Of a stretch of 64,000 nt of DNA, positions 52,174 through 60,593 are shown piece after piece. How positions within the stretch are numbered: the first letter of the stretch is position 1; every line of letters starts with the position of its first letter. Position numbers and translations under genes: made by a program. The notes below the pieces were generated by a model, which was not told where the DNA came from, made no database searches, and saw nothing but the letters and a program-made list of their open reading frames with translations. Origin of the DNA: Propionibacteriaceae bacterium UBA6122 (GTDB lineage: Bacteria > Actinomycetota > Actinomycetes > Propionibacteriales > Propionibacteriaceae). The stretch spans positions 56,110 to 120,109 of the forward strand of contig DIVW01000005.1 in NCBI GenBank assembly GCA_002428365.1, given 5' to 3'.

Positions 52174-53532
52174 ATGCCCGATCTTGACCGGCGCAACAAA
52201 TGGACTTTCGGTGTCGGCACCGTCGGTCGCGACATGGTTTACACCCTGGTCGGGATCTACCTGCTGTATTACCTCTCCGATGTGCTCAAGGTGGCGCCGC
52301 CGGAGTTGTTGTGGATCAGCTCGCTGATGCTGGTCGCGCGGCTGTTCGATGCGGTTGCCGACATTCTGATGGGGGCGGTGGTCGACAACACCCGCACCCG
52401 CTGGGGTCAGTACAAGCCGTGGATCGCGATCGGGGTGGTGGCCTCGGCGATCTTCACTTCGTTGCTGTTCACCGACTTTCATCTGTCCGGCTCGGCGCTG
52501 GTGGTCGCCTTTGCGGTGATCTACCTGTTGTGGAGCCTGTCGTGGACGGCCAACGACATTCCGTACTGGTCGATGATGCCGGCCCTCACTTTGAACCAGA
52601 AGCAGCGCGAGCGATTCGGTGCGGTGGCCAAGATTTTCGCCACGGTTGGGCTGTTCCTGGTGGTGGTGTCAGTCCTTCCGGTGACCAAGGCGTTGGCGGT
52701 GCCGTTCGGCGACACTGGAGCCTGGACGATCTTCGCCCTAGTCGTGGTGGCGATCATGCTGGCTGGCCAGGCGGTAACCCTGTTCGGGGTGAAGGAGCCC
52801 AATATCGTCCTGCCGCAAGAACGCACCGGGCTGAAGGAGCTTGGCCGAGCGGTCTTCGGCAATGACCAGTTGTTGTGGACGGCCGTCGCGATGGTGCTGT
52901 TCATGACTGGCTACATGACCACCGTCACCTTCGGCACCTACTACTTCAAATACGTCTACGGCGACGAGGCCATGTATTCGCCGTTCGGTGCGGTGCTGGT
53001 TGGTAGCCAGTTGCTGGGTTACGCGATCTTTCCCGCGTTCTCCAAGCGGTTCTCCCGACGCGCGCTGTTTAGCGCTGCGATCGGGCTGATCCTGGTGGGC
53101 TACCTCATCTTCTTCTTCAGCCCCACCCACATCGCCTTCGTTGCGGCGGCTGGGCTGCTGATCTTCGTCGGGGATTCCTTCGTGACCTTGCTGATGTTGG
53201 TCTTCCTCACCGACACGATCGAATACGGCCAATGGAAGCTGGGACGGCGCAGTGGCGCGGTGACCTTCTCCTTGCAGCCCTTCGTCAACAAGGTGGGGGC
53301 GGCCCTGGGCACCCAGGTGGTGGCGGTGGCGATCGTGATCGCTGGGGCAAATCCCGATCGTCCGGCCGATATCACCGCTGGTGGCTTGTTGACCATCAAG
53401 ATCGGCATGCTGGTGATTCCGCCGATCCTGATCGTGATCAGCTACCTGATTTATCGCGCCAAGTACCGCATTGACGAGGCCTTCCACGCCCAGATGGTCG
53501 CCGATTTGAAGGAGCGCGGCCAGGTGCTCTGA
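52174..53532 (+). CDS. GPH-family sugar:cation symporter
   Basis: A 452-residue MelB/XylP-type transporter with 12 helices. The start FGVGTVGRDMVYTLVGIYLL, the loop MGAVVDNTRTRWGQYKPWI, and DIPYWSMMPALTLNQKQRERF are family motifs. It would bring beta-glycosides or pentosides into the cell for the GH1 enzyme upstream. GAAGGGA precedes the ATG. Last gene of this two-gene operon. Confidence 0.9.
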   Translation: MPDLDRRNKWTFGVGTVGRDMVYTLVGIYLLYYLSDVLKVAPPELLWISSLMLVARLFDAVADILMGAVVDNTRTRWGQYKPWIAIGVVASAIFTSLLFTDFHLSGSALVVAFAVIYLLWSLSWTANDIPYWSMMPALTLNQKQRERFGAVAKIFATVGLFLVVVSVLPVTKALAVPFGDTGAWTIFALVVVAIMLAGQAVTLFGVKEPNIVLPQERTGLKELGRAVFGNDQLLWTAVAMVLFMTGYMTTVTFGTYYFKYVYGDEAMYSPFGAVLVGSQLLGYAIFPAFSKRFSRRALFSAAIGLILVGYLIFFFSPTHIAFVAAAGLLIFVGDSFVTLLMLVFLTDTIEYGQWKLGRRSGAVTFSLQPFVNKVGAALGTQVVAVAIVIAGANPDRPADITAGGLLTIKIGMLVIPPILIVISYLIYRAKYRIDEAFHAQMVADLKERGQVL

Positions 53533-53535
53533 GGT

Positions 53536-53594
53536 CTTAATGATGCGTAAGTGGAGCATTAAAGGCGTTAGTGGTGCCGTTGTGGCGCATTAAG
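53536..53594. promoter_or_regulatory. Putative HipB operators
   Basis: CTTAATG (53536), GCATTAA (53556) and CGCATTAAG (53586) form inverted copies of one half-site in the 75 bp before hipB. HipB proteins usually bind several such palindromes in their own promoter. Confidence 0.6.
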
Positions 53595-53607
53595 CTACCA
53601 TGGCGTT

Positions 53608-53910
53608 ATGGCCACTCGACCTACTCCGAGGCGCACGCTTGCTGCGGGCGAGAAACTCGGCGCGCAGTTGCAGCTGTGGCGCAAGCTTCTGGGTCTACCC
53701 GCTCAGGTTGTCGCTGAGCGGGCTGGCATCAGCCGCAGCACCCTCACTCGCCTCGAACACGGTGACGTGAAGGTCGGCCTCGACAGCTTCCTCAATGTGG
53801 CCGCCGCGCTGGGCATCCTCGATCAGATTGTCACCGCCACTGATCCTTACGAGACCGATTTCGGTCGGGCGCGAGCCGATCAGCAACTGCCGCAAAGGGT
53901 CCGTCGATGA
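53608..53910 (+). CDS. hipB: HipB-like antitoxin / XRE regulator
   Basis: A 100-residue helix-turn-helix protein: LGAQLQLWRKLLGLPAQVVA and ERAGISRSTLTRLEHGDVKV form the DNA-binding domain. It is predicted to neutralise HipA and repress the operon through the sites at 53536-53594. ATG 53608 is used; an ATG at 53599 is in another frame. It overlaps hipA by ATGA. Confidence 0.85.
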   Translation: MATRPTPRRTLAAGEKLGAQLQLWRKLLGLPAQVVAERAGISRSTLTRLEHGDVKVGLDSFLNVAAALGILDQIVTATDPYETDFGRARADQQLPQRVRR

Positions 53911-55100
53911 CCGAGCGGATCCTGGTCGCCGTCGAACTGGCCGGGCGTAGTGTGCCGGCCGGCGTGTTGCACGTTGACACCGCTCGCACGCTTAGCAGCA
54001 CCTTCGCCTACGACCCGGCCTACCTCGCTCACGCTGAGGCATACCCGCTCGATCCGGCGCTGCCGCTGCAGGCCGCAGCCACTCATGTGCGGGGGCTGCC
54101 GGGGGCCTTCGCCGACACCGCCCCAGACCGGTGGGGGCGCAACCTCATTCAGCGCCGCCTCCAGCAACTCCGCGGACGTGGCGGACGTACTCCGTCTGAG
54201 GTCGACTTCCTGCTTGGAGTGAGCGATGAAAGCAGGCAAGGTGCCCTCCGCTTCTCGCGGCAGCTCGACGGGCCCTACCTTTCCGATCAGGGTGAGGTAC
54301 CGAGACTTATCCAGTTGCCACGGTTGTTGCGGGCTGCTGATCATGTCGCCCGCGCGGCCGGAGATGAGGGCGACCTCAAGACGCTGCTTCAGGCTGGCAG
54401 CGGCAGCCTGGGCGGTGCCCGTCCCAAGGCGTCGATCAGTGACGGCGGCCCCCTCTACATCGCGAAATTCCCCCATCATCAAGACCAGTGGGATGTGATG
54501 GCTTGGGAAGCGACCGCGCTCGATCTTGCCGGGCAGGCTGGCCTTGAGGTTCCGGCCCACCGCTTGGTGCGCCTTGAGGAGGGCGCCGTGCTGCTGGTCC
54601 GCCGGTTCGACCGCTCCGGTGAACGCCGCCTCGGCTACCTGAGTGCGATGGCGCTGCTCCAGGCCGCCGACGGACAAACCCTGGACTACCTCGACGTCGC
54701 CGAAACCCTCGCGTCGGTTGGCAGCAACCCGGCGCGTGATCTGCGGCAACTATGGACGCGGATAGCGTTCAGCATCGCCATCAACAACACCGACGACCAC
54801 CTGCGCAACCACGGCTTCTTGCGTGCGGCGACCGGCTGGCGCCTGGCGCCCGCCTTCGACATCAACCCGAACCCGCAGTCGGTGAATAGACAAACCGCCA
54901 TCGGTGGCTACACCGACCGGGACGGCTGCGCCGAGGCGCTGGTGGAATCCGCAGCGAGTTTCGGTCTTGATGCCGTTGGTACCAGCGAAATCCTCGAGCG
55001 CGTCCGAGGCGCAGTGCGCAACTGGCGCCAGGTCGCTGCGGCGAACGGGGTCAATCGCGCTGAGGCCGATCAACTGGCTGACGCGTTCGGCGGCGTGTAG
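53907..55100 (+). CDS. hipA: HipA-like Ser/Thr kinase toxin
   Basis: A 397-residue kinase of the HipA family, whose best-known member phosphorylates glutamyl-tRNA synthetase and induces dormancy. Seen are the N-terminal domain ending in PDRWGRNLIQRR, the P-loop-like GSLGGARPKA, IAKFPHHQDQWD, the catalytic NNTDDHLRNHGFL and the metal-binding LAPAFDINPNP. It is shorter than E. coli HipA but all kinase motifs are present. It forms a two-gene module with hipB, behind the GH1/GPH operon. Confidence 0.9.
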   Translation: MTERILVAVELAGRSVPAGVLHVDTARTLSSTFAYDPAYLAHAEAYPLDPALPLQAAATHVRGLPGAFADTAPDRWGRNLIQRRLQQLRGRGGRTPSEVDFLLGVSDESRQGALRFSRQLDGPYLSDQGEVPRLIQLPRLLRAADHVARAAGDEGDLKTLLQAGSGSLGGARPKASISDGGPLYIAKFPHHQDQWDVMAWEATALDLAGQAGLEVPAHRLVRLEEGAVLLVRRFDRSGERRLGYLSAMALLQAADGQTLDYLDVAETLASVGSNPARDLRQLWTRIAFSIAINNTDDHLRNHGFLRAATGWRLAPAFDINPNPQSVNRQTAIGGYTDRDGCAEALVESAASFGLDAVGTSEILERVRGAVRNWRQVAAANGVNRAEADQLADAFGGV

Positions 55101-55181
55101 GTGGTCGTGGTGTTTCCTCTTGTTTCGTCGGAACGGCGTTCTCTCGGCCATTAGGCTCCGGGCAGGATGAGTGGAGGGGTT

Positions 55182-55832
55182 ATGCAGGCGCATTTTGCCG
55201 GCCGGTTGATGGGCTCGCTGGTAGGGCTGCTGGTGCTGGCCGGGTGTGTGCCAACCCCCGCACCCCCGACGATCACCGAGCTGTTGGACGGGCCGAAGTT
55301 CGCTACGCAGCGGGAGGCAGCCGCGGCGAAGGCTGATGCGCTGGCTGAGAAAGTGGTCCAGCGGTCGGGTCTGGCCGAGGTGGTGGTCCTGAAGACGACG
55401 TGGTGTGGTGAAGGCCAAAACAACGCGAAGGTTCATGACGGCTACCGGATCCGGTGTTCGGCGACGCGCAGCACTTATCTTGCCTGGGACGGTGCCTTCC
55501 TGTCTCAGCAGGGAAAGATCCTCGGTGCTCTAGCGGAGGATTGCGTGCGCACGTTGTCCGGCCCGTTGGACCCGGTCCCTCATTCGAGCCAGCACTTCTT
55601 GGACGGTCCAAATTATGCATGCGACTCGAATCTCAGTGTGGTGACGTCCTGGGCGACGGTCGGAGTCATAGATTCGACATCTAGCGATTTTGACCCACAC
55701 TGCGAACATTCGTCGTTGAGGTGCCAGCAGGTCGAGACGCCTGACCTCATCTTCAAGAAGCTCTCCAAGCACAAGTGGTTCATGCGTATGAGTGTTCAGA
55801 GTGTCTACTACACCGAGACGGTCAACCGATGA
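55182..55832 (+). CDS. Hypothetical lipoprotein
   Basis: A 216-residue exported protein, unrecognised. The N-terminus has Arg, a hydrophobic stretch MGSLVGLLVLAG and lipobox LAGC followed by a Pro/Thr linker. The mature part has several Cys (TTWCGEG, RIRCSAT, EDCVRT, NYACDS, HCEHSSLRCQQ), suggesting disulfides. ATG 55182 follows GGAGG; ATG 55167 is an alternative. It stands alone. Confidence 0.65.
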   Translation: MQAHFAGRLMGSLVGLLVLAGCVPTPAPPTITELLDGPKFATQREAAAAKADALAEKVVQRSGLAEVVVLKTTWCGEGQNNAKVHDGYRIRCSATRSTYLAWDGAFLSQQGKILGALAEDCVRTLSGPLDPVPHSSQHFLDGPNYACDSNLSVVTSWATVGVIDSTSSDFDPHCEHSSLRCQQVETPDLIFKKLSKHKWFMRMSVQSVYYTETVNR

Positions 55833-55934
55833 GGGTGTCGAGCGCCCCAGCCGGGCAATAGCTGCCATACCGCTCCTGGACGAGCGGGCCTAGCGTGGCA
55901 GGTGTTAACCCCCCACACGCGCGGAGGTGCGGCG

Positions 55935-57077
55935 ATGCGTACTCCTCGAATCATGTTGGCGGCCCTAATTGGGCTGGCTTTGCTGGCCCCTGGGACGGCG
56001 CCGGTGTCTACTGCGGCGCCGATGCCGGCGGCGCCACCGTCCGGCTTCAGCTACTCGGTCAACCAGGTAGCCGCTGGCCTCCAGATTCCCTGGGCTGTGA
56101 CCTGGATCGGCTCGATGATGCTGTTCGACGAGCGTCCCGGACGGCTGTGGACGCTGCGTCCCGGCGGCTCGCCGGTGCGGGTGAGCCTGCCGCTGCCGAA
56201 GATCTTCAAAGGCTCAGAGGCGGGGCTGCTTGGTCTGGTGGCCGATCCACAGGCAACGTCCAATGGCTTCTTCTACACCTGCATGTCGGTGGCCAAAGCC
56301 TCCGGGGCGGCCTCGGACGTCCAGGTTTGGAAGTGGCGCCTGGTCGATGATGCGAACGCGGTGAAGGTGGCCACGTTGGTGAAGGGCATCCCGATCGGGT
56401 ACGGGCGCCACAACGGCTGCCGGCTGCTGTTCCGCTCGGCACAGATGCTCTACATCGCCACCGGGGACGCCGCCAAGGGAACCAACCCGCAGAACCTGAA
56501 ATCGCTGGGTGGCAAGGTGCTGCGCATCCGCAGCGATGGCAGCATTCCCAAGACCAACCCGTTCTATAAGAAGGGCGGCAACGCTCGGTTGGTGTGGAGC
56601 TACGGGCATCGCAATCTGCAGGGTCTGGCCAAGCGTCCCGGCACCACTGAGCTGTGGACCGCTGAGCACGGCCCCAGCCGCGACGACGAAGTTAACCGCA
56701 TCTTCAAGGGCCGCAACTACGGCTGGTCGCCGACCCCGTCCTACAACGAAAAGCGCTCGATGACCGATTTGAAGCGCTTCCCGCGCGCGGTAAAAGCTCG
56801 CTGGCGCTCAGGCAGTCCAACGGTGGCCACCAGCGGGGCAACCTTCCTCAACGGTGCTCAGTGGGGACGGTGGAACGGCTCGCTAGTGGTCGCCGAGTTG
56901 AAGGGCCAAGGCATCTTGGTGTTCAAGGTCTCGAAGGCGGGCAAACTCACCAAAGCCGGCGAGATTGCCACCAGTTACGGACGCCTCCGCACCGTGGCAC
57001 AAGGACCGGACGGGGCCCTCTACTTCACCACCTCCAACGGCACCGACGATGGCATCTATCGCCTAGTGCTGTCCTGA
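55935..57077 (+). CDS. Exported PQQ-type sugar dehydrogenase (GSDH family)
   Basis: A 380-residue secreted beta-propeller of the glucose/sorbosone dehydrogenase family. After a signal peptide (MLAALIGLALLAPGTAPV), family motifs appear: GLQIPWAVTWI, GSEAGLLGLVADP, GRHNGCRLLF, GDAAKGTNPQNLKSLGGKVL and YGHRNLQGLAKRPGTTELWT. Members oxidise sugars with PQQ, but many actinobacterial homologues have no tested activity. The start is ATG 55935 with GGAGGT. It ends next to repeats. Confidence 0.85.
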   Translation: MRTPRIMLAALIGLALLAPGTAPVSTAAPMPAAPPSGFSYSVNQVAAGLQIPWAVTWIGSMMLFDERPGRLWTLRPGGSPVRVSLPLPKIFKGSEAGLLGLVADPQATSNGFFYTCMSVAKASGAASDVQVWKWRLVDDANAVKVATLVKGIPIGYGRHNGCRLLFRSAQMLYIATGDAAKGTNPQNLKSLGGKVLRIRSDGSIPKTNPFYKKGGNARLVWSYGHRNLQGLAKRPGTTELWTAEHGPSRDDEVNRIFKGRNYGWSPTPSYNEKRSMTDLKRFPRAVKARWRSGSPTVATSGATFLNGAQWGRWNGSLVVAELKGQGILVFKVSKAGKLTKAGEIATSYGRLRTVAQGPDGALYFTTSNGTDDGIYRLVLS

Positions 57078-57079
57078 CC

Positions 57080-57245
57080 CTGGGTCGAGTTCCCTGAGCC
57101 TCCACCAGTTCCCTGAGCTTGTCGAAGGGTCGGCCCGCTCATATTGGGGACGGTTCCTTTATGAGCACTGCGCAAAACGGAACCGTCCCCAATATGAGCA
57201 GGAACCGTCCCCGCGAGCCGTTCGGAGGAACCGTCCCCGTGAGCA
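57080..57245. repeat. Adjacent repeats of families A and B
   Basis: Family A words (TTCCCTGAGCTTGTCGAAGG) cover 57088-57129. Family B follows: a perfect 21-bp inverted repeat pairs 57137-57157 with 57179-57199, each containing GGGGACGGTTCC or its complement. Two more GGAACCGTCCCC copies follow to about 57240. Confidence 0.88.
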
Positions 57246-57280
57246 GGCGCGGCTAGAATCCCGGGCGAAGGGGGTTGAAG

Positions 57281-57865
57281 ATGCCGAAGATCGTGGATTA
57301 TGCGAAGCGGCGGGTCGAGATTGTCGACGCGCTGCTCGAGCTGATTGCGCAGGACGGCATGGGGGCGGCCACCTCCCGGGCGCTGGCCAGCCATCTGGGG
57401 GTCTCCAATGGCGCGCTGTGGCGCTACTTCAAAGGCAAGGACGATCTGCTCGCGGCCACCTATCAAACCGTGCTCGACAAGTCGAACCTGCGGGTCGCGC
57501 GGGCGATCGCGGGACGCACCGGGGTCGACGCCGTCCTGGCCATGATGGAGACTTTCTTCCCGCTAACGCCCGAACTCCAGGACGAGGCCAAGGTGGTGCT
57601 GGCCTTTTGGGGCGTCGCGGCAATGAACTCGACCCAAGCCAGTCACGGCAACCCCGAAATGGTGGAGTGGTCTGACGAGTTCGCGATCCTGCTGAAAGAG
57701 GGCATCGAGGCTGGCGAGTTGCGGCCCGACACTCCGGCCGAGGCGCTGGGCAACATCTTGATGAGCGTGGGCACCAATGCCCAGGTTGACTATGTCTTCC
57801 GGGGCGACGACGGCGCGGCTCGGCTGGCTGAAGTCCGCCAGCTGATCGACTCCTTCCGCGCCTGA
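57281..57865 (+). CDS. TetR-family transcriptional regulator
   Basis: A 194-residue repressor. The N-terminal helix-turn-helix is TSRALASHLGVSNGALWRYF with the KGKDDLLAA turn; the C-terminal ligand domain is variable (VLAMMETFFPLTPELQDE). ATG 57281 follows GAAGGGGG; a TTG at 57275 is an alternative. It lies upstream of, and in line with, the amine-oxidase-like pair. The 16-bp palindrome at 57955 is a candidate operator. Confidence 0.88.
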   Translation: MPKIVDYAKRRVEIVDALLELIAQDGMGAATSRALASHLGVSNGALWRYFKGKDDLLAATYQTVLDKSNLRVARAIAGRTGVDAVLAMMETFFPLTPELQDEAKVVLAFWGVAAMNSTQASHGNPEMVEWSDEFAILLKEGIEAGELRPDTPAEALGNILMSVGTNAQVDYVFRGDDGAARLAEVRQLIDSFRA

Positions 57866-57954
57866 AGGTCGCCGCCGCTGTGGTGGCCAGCTAGCCGCTG
57901 CCGGTCAGGGTTGACTCCCTGGAAGCCGAAACAAGACCGATACACAGGCGAAAC

Positions 57955-57970
57955 CGTTTGTGTACAAGCG
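57955..57970. promoter_or_regulatory. Putative TetR operator palindrome
   Basis: CGTTTGTGTACAAGCG has 7-bp arms with one mismatch, 78 bp before the next gene's start. The size and position fit a TetR-type operator. Confidence 0.5.
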
Positions 57971-58047
57971 CTCATTAACGTTGCCTCTACTAGATCGAGA
58001 TCCGACGTCGCATCCGATCGCTACCAGTACTGAAAGAGGAGGCAGTC

Positions 58048-59181
58048 ATGTCGGACACCGAGATTTCGTTCCTGTACCTCAGCGAACCGGACGCGATCGC
58101 GGCCGGCGTCACTGAGATGGCCGGCTGTGTTGAGGCGATGGACGAGACCCTGCAGTTGCTGCAGAAGGGCGACTACCGAATGGCCGGCAACGAGGGCAAC
58201 TCGCACGGCGCGATGATGCTCTTCCCGCCGTCCTCGGAGTTCCCGAACATGCCCGTCGACGGAGTCGACCGCCGCTTCATGGCGATGCCGGCCTACCTCG
58301 GCGGCAGCTTCGATAACGCCGGGGTGAAGTGGTACGGCTCCAACATCGAAAACCGCGAGAAGGGCCAGCCGCGCTCGATCCTGACCTTCATCCTCAACGA
58401 CAAAGACACCGGCGCCCCGAAGATGTTCATGTCGGCCAACCTGCTCAGCGCCTACCGCACCGGTGCCGTCCCTGGCGTTGGTGCGAAGTACCTGGCCAAG
58501 CCGGATTCCGAAGTGGTTTCCATCATTGGCCCCGGCGTGATGGGTAAGACCGGCCTGGAGGCTTACAACGCCGTCCTGCCGATCAAGAAGGCTCAGGTCT
58601 ACGGTCGCCGCCGCGTCACCAGCGAGGCCTTCAAAGAGTGGGCCGCTGAGCGCCTGCCGCACATCGAAATCGTCATCTGCGACACCATGGAAGAGTCGGT
58701 GCGTGGTGCCGACATCATTCACTCCGGTGTTTCCGGCGAGGTTAATCCGGCCACCTATCCGTTGGTGAAGACCGAGTGGCTCAAGCCCGGCGCCTTCATC
58801 TGCGCGGTCGCCAACCTCAAGCTGGAAGACGAACTGCTAACCGCGCCCGAAACCGGCCTGTTCATCGACAACGTCGGCATGTACTTCGACTGGCAGGAAG
58901 AGTTCGGCTACCCGGCCTACGAGACCACCACTGGCATCATCGGCACCCGCTTCGTCGACATGATCCACGATCACCTGATTCCGGCCGAGAAGGTAGTCAA
59001 CATCGGCGACGTGCCGCTGGGCCGCAAGCCCGGCCGCACCAGCGATGACCAGTTCATCGTGTTCAGCGTCGGTGGCATGCCGATCGAGGACGTCGCCTGG
59101 GCCACCGTGGTTTACCGCAATGCCTTGGAGAAGGGCATCGGGGTGAAGCTCCCGCTGTGGAGCACCCCGGTGATGGCCTGA
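58048..59181 (+). CDS. Ornithine cyclodeaminase/mu-crystallin family protein (tyramine oxidase subunit B-like)
   Basis: A 377-residue NAD(P)-binding protein. It has the substrate region FMAMPAYLGGSFDNAGVKW, ILTFILNDKDTGAPKMFMSA, and the Rossmann motif VVSIIGPGVMGKTGLEAY. It resembles proteins annotated in actinobacteria as tyramine oxidase subunit B, always next to an FAD oxidase, as here. The true reaction is uncertain; other members are imine reductases. GAGGAGG precedes the ATG. First gene of an operon with the FAD oxidase. Confidence 0.82.
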   Translation: MSDTEISFLYLSEPDAIAAGVTEMAGCVEAMDETLQLLQKGDYRMAGNEGNSHGAMMLFPPSSEFPNMPVDGVDRRFMAMPAYLGGSFDNAGVKWYGSNIENREKGQPRSILTFILNDKDTGAPKMFMSANLLSAYRTGAVPGVGAKYLAKPDSEVVSIIGPGVMGKTGLEAYNAVLPIKKAQVYGRRRVTSEAFKEWAAERLPHIEIVICDTMEESVRGADIIHSGVSGEVNPATYPLVKTEWLKPGAFICAVANLKLEDELLTAPETGLFIDNVGMYFDWQEEFGYPAYETTTGIIGTRFVDMIHDHLIPAEKVVNIGDVPLGRKPGRTSDDQFIVFSVGGMPIEDVAWATVVYRNALEKGIGVKLPLWSTPVMA

Positions 59182-59270
59182 TCAACCCAGACCCTGGACG
59201 GGCGCTGCTGCAGCACTGAGCGCAGCGTCCGTCCGGCTCCACTACCAAGGCCGAGAAAGGCGACTTACCC

Positions 59271-60449
59271 ATGAGCAAAGTTGTGATCATTGGCGGCGGC
59301 ATCATCGGTGCCACCACCGCCTACGCCCTGTTGGGCAAGGGCATCACCGACATCACCATCCTGGAGCGCGACACCGTCGGCTCCGGCGGCACCGGCAAGA
59401 CCGCTGGCATCATCCGCTGCCACTACGGCGTCACCTCCATCTGTGCGCTGGCCCTTTACAGCCTCGACTTCTTCGAGAACGCCAAAGAGCTCATCGGCAC
59501 CGACATTGAGTTCGAGCAGGTCGGCTACCTGGTTGGGATCGGCGAAGAGAACCTCGAACCGTTCCGCGCCAGCCTGGCCAACCAGCGCAGCATCGGGGTC
59601 GAGACTGAAGAGATCACGCCAGCGGCCGCCAAAGAGCTCTGGCCGACCGCGAATGTGGACGATTTCGCCACCTTCTGCCTGGAAAAGCGCGGTGGCTACG
59701 GTGACGGCTACGCCACCGTCCAGGGGTTGGCCGCCTACCTGCGCACCCAGGGGGTGGCGATCAAGCAGGGCGCCAAGGTCGCCGAGCTGCTCGCCGCTGA
59801 CGGCAAGGTCAGTGGGGTCAAGCTGGTTGACGGCGAAATCGTCGAAGCCGATGTGGTGGTGGTGGCTGCCGGCGCCTGGTCGGTGCCGCTACTGGCGCCG
59901 CTCGGCATCGATTTGCCGATCACCCCGCAGTTCGTCCAGGAGGTCGTGATCGACCCGGCCATGGAGCTCGGCACCCCGCCGGTTTTCTCCGATCTGGTGA
60001 GCATGCAGTACGTCCACCTGCGCGGCCCTGAACTGCTGTTCGGCAATAGCGACGGCACTTCAGTTACCCCGATCACCGATCCGGACGTTTACCCGAACCA
60101 CGCCAGCAACGAGGCGATCGAACGGACCGCCGAGAAGGCGATTCTTCGCTTCCCTGGGATCGAAGATCCGGGCGTCTCGACCACCACCACCGGCCAGGTC
60201 GATTCCACCCCCGACAACAACGCGATCATTTCGGCCACCGACATTTCCGGGCTGTTCGTCGCGGCGGGCATGTCGGGGCACGGCTTCAAGATCTCACCCG
60301 GAGTTGGCCGGCTGATGGCCGACCTCATCGTCGAGGGGGATTCCACGATTCCGAACGTCAAGGCTTCGGATTTCCGGCTCAGCCGTTTCGCCGAGGGCGA
60401 TCTGCTGCTCAGCCCGTACCCGTACGTCGGCGCGGTCGGTATCCGCTGA
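59271..60449 (+). CDS. FAD-dependent amine oxidase / DAO-family oxidoreductase
   Basis: A 392-residue flavoprotein. The FAD motif is KVVIIGGGIIGATTAYALLG at the very N-terminus; GSGGTGKTAGIIRCHYG follows, as in sarcosine and dimethylglycine oxidases. The C-terminal STPDNNAIISATDISGLFVA and GMSGHGFKISPGVGRL complete the FAD site. With the ornithine-cyclodeaminase-like partner it probably oxidises an amine or N-methyl amino acid. The ETF genes downstream could take up electrons if it is a dehydrogenase; this is inference. Confidence 0.85.
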   Translation: MSKVVIIGGGIIGATTAYALLGKGITDITILERDTVGSGGTGKTAGIIRCHYGVTSICALALYSLDFFENAKELIGTDIEFEQVGYLVGIGEENLEPFRASLANQRSIGVETEEITPAAAKELWPTANVDDFATFCLEKRGGYGDGYATVQGLAAYLRTQGVAIKQGAKVAELLAADGKVSGVKLVDGEIVEADVVVVAAGAWSVPLLAPLGIDLPITPQFVQEVVIDPAMELGTPPVFSDLVSMQYVHLRGPELLFGNSDGTSVTPITDPDVYPNHASNEAIERTAEKAILRFPGIEDPGVSTTTTGQVDSTPDNNAIISATDISGLFVAAGMSGHGFKISPGVGRLMADLIVEGDSTIPNVKASDFRLSRFAEGDLLLSPYPYVGAVGIR

Positions 60450-60545
60450 TGGCTTCGACGAGCTCAGCCAACTGAAGGCTTCGACGGGCTCAGCAACTGA
60501 GTTCCCTGAGCCCGTCGAAGGGCTTCGTCAAGCTCAGCCAACTGA
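60450..60545. repeat. Repeat family A, locus 4
   Basis: 60479-60493 and 60506-60520 are perfect 15-bp inverted arms (CTTCGACGGGCTCAG and complement) with a 12-bp loop; two more partial copies flank them. It lies between the FAD oxidase and etfD. Confidence 0.88.
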
Positions 60546-60593
60546 GCTCCCCAATCCACCAACACCAACCGAATCGGAGGAGGTGAGCCGGCC

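Noticed and set aside
57080..57245. Repeat cluster considered as a CRISPR array
   Set aside because: Units are palindromic, unevenly spaced and without unique spacers of constant size; no cas genes are in the window.
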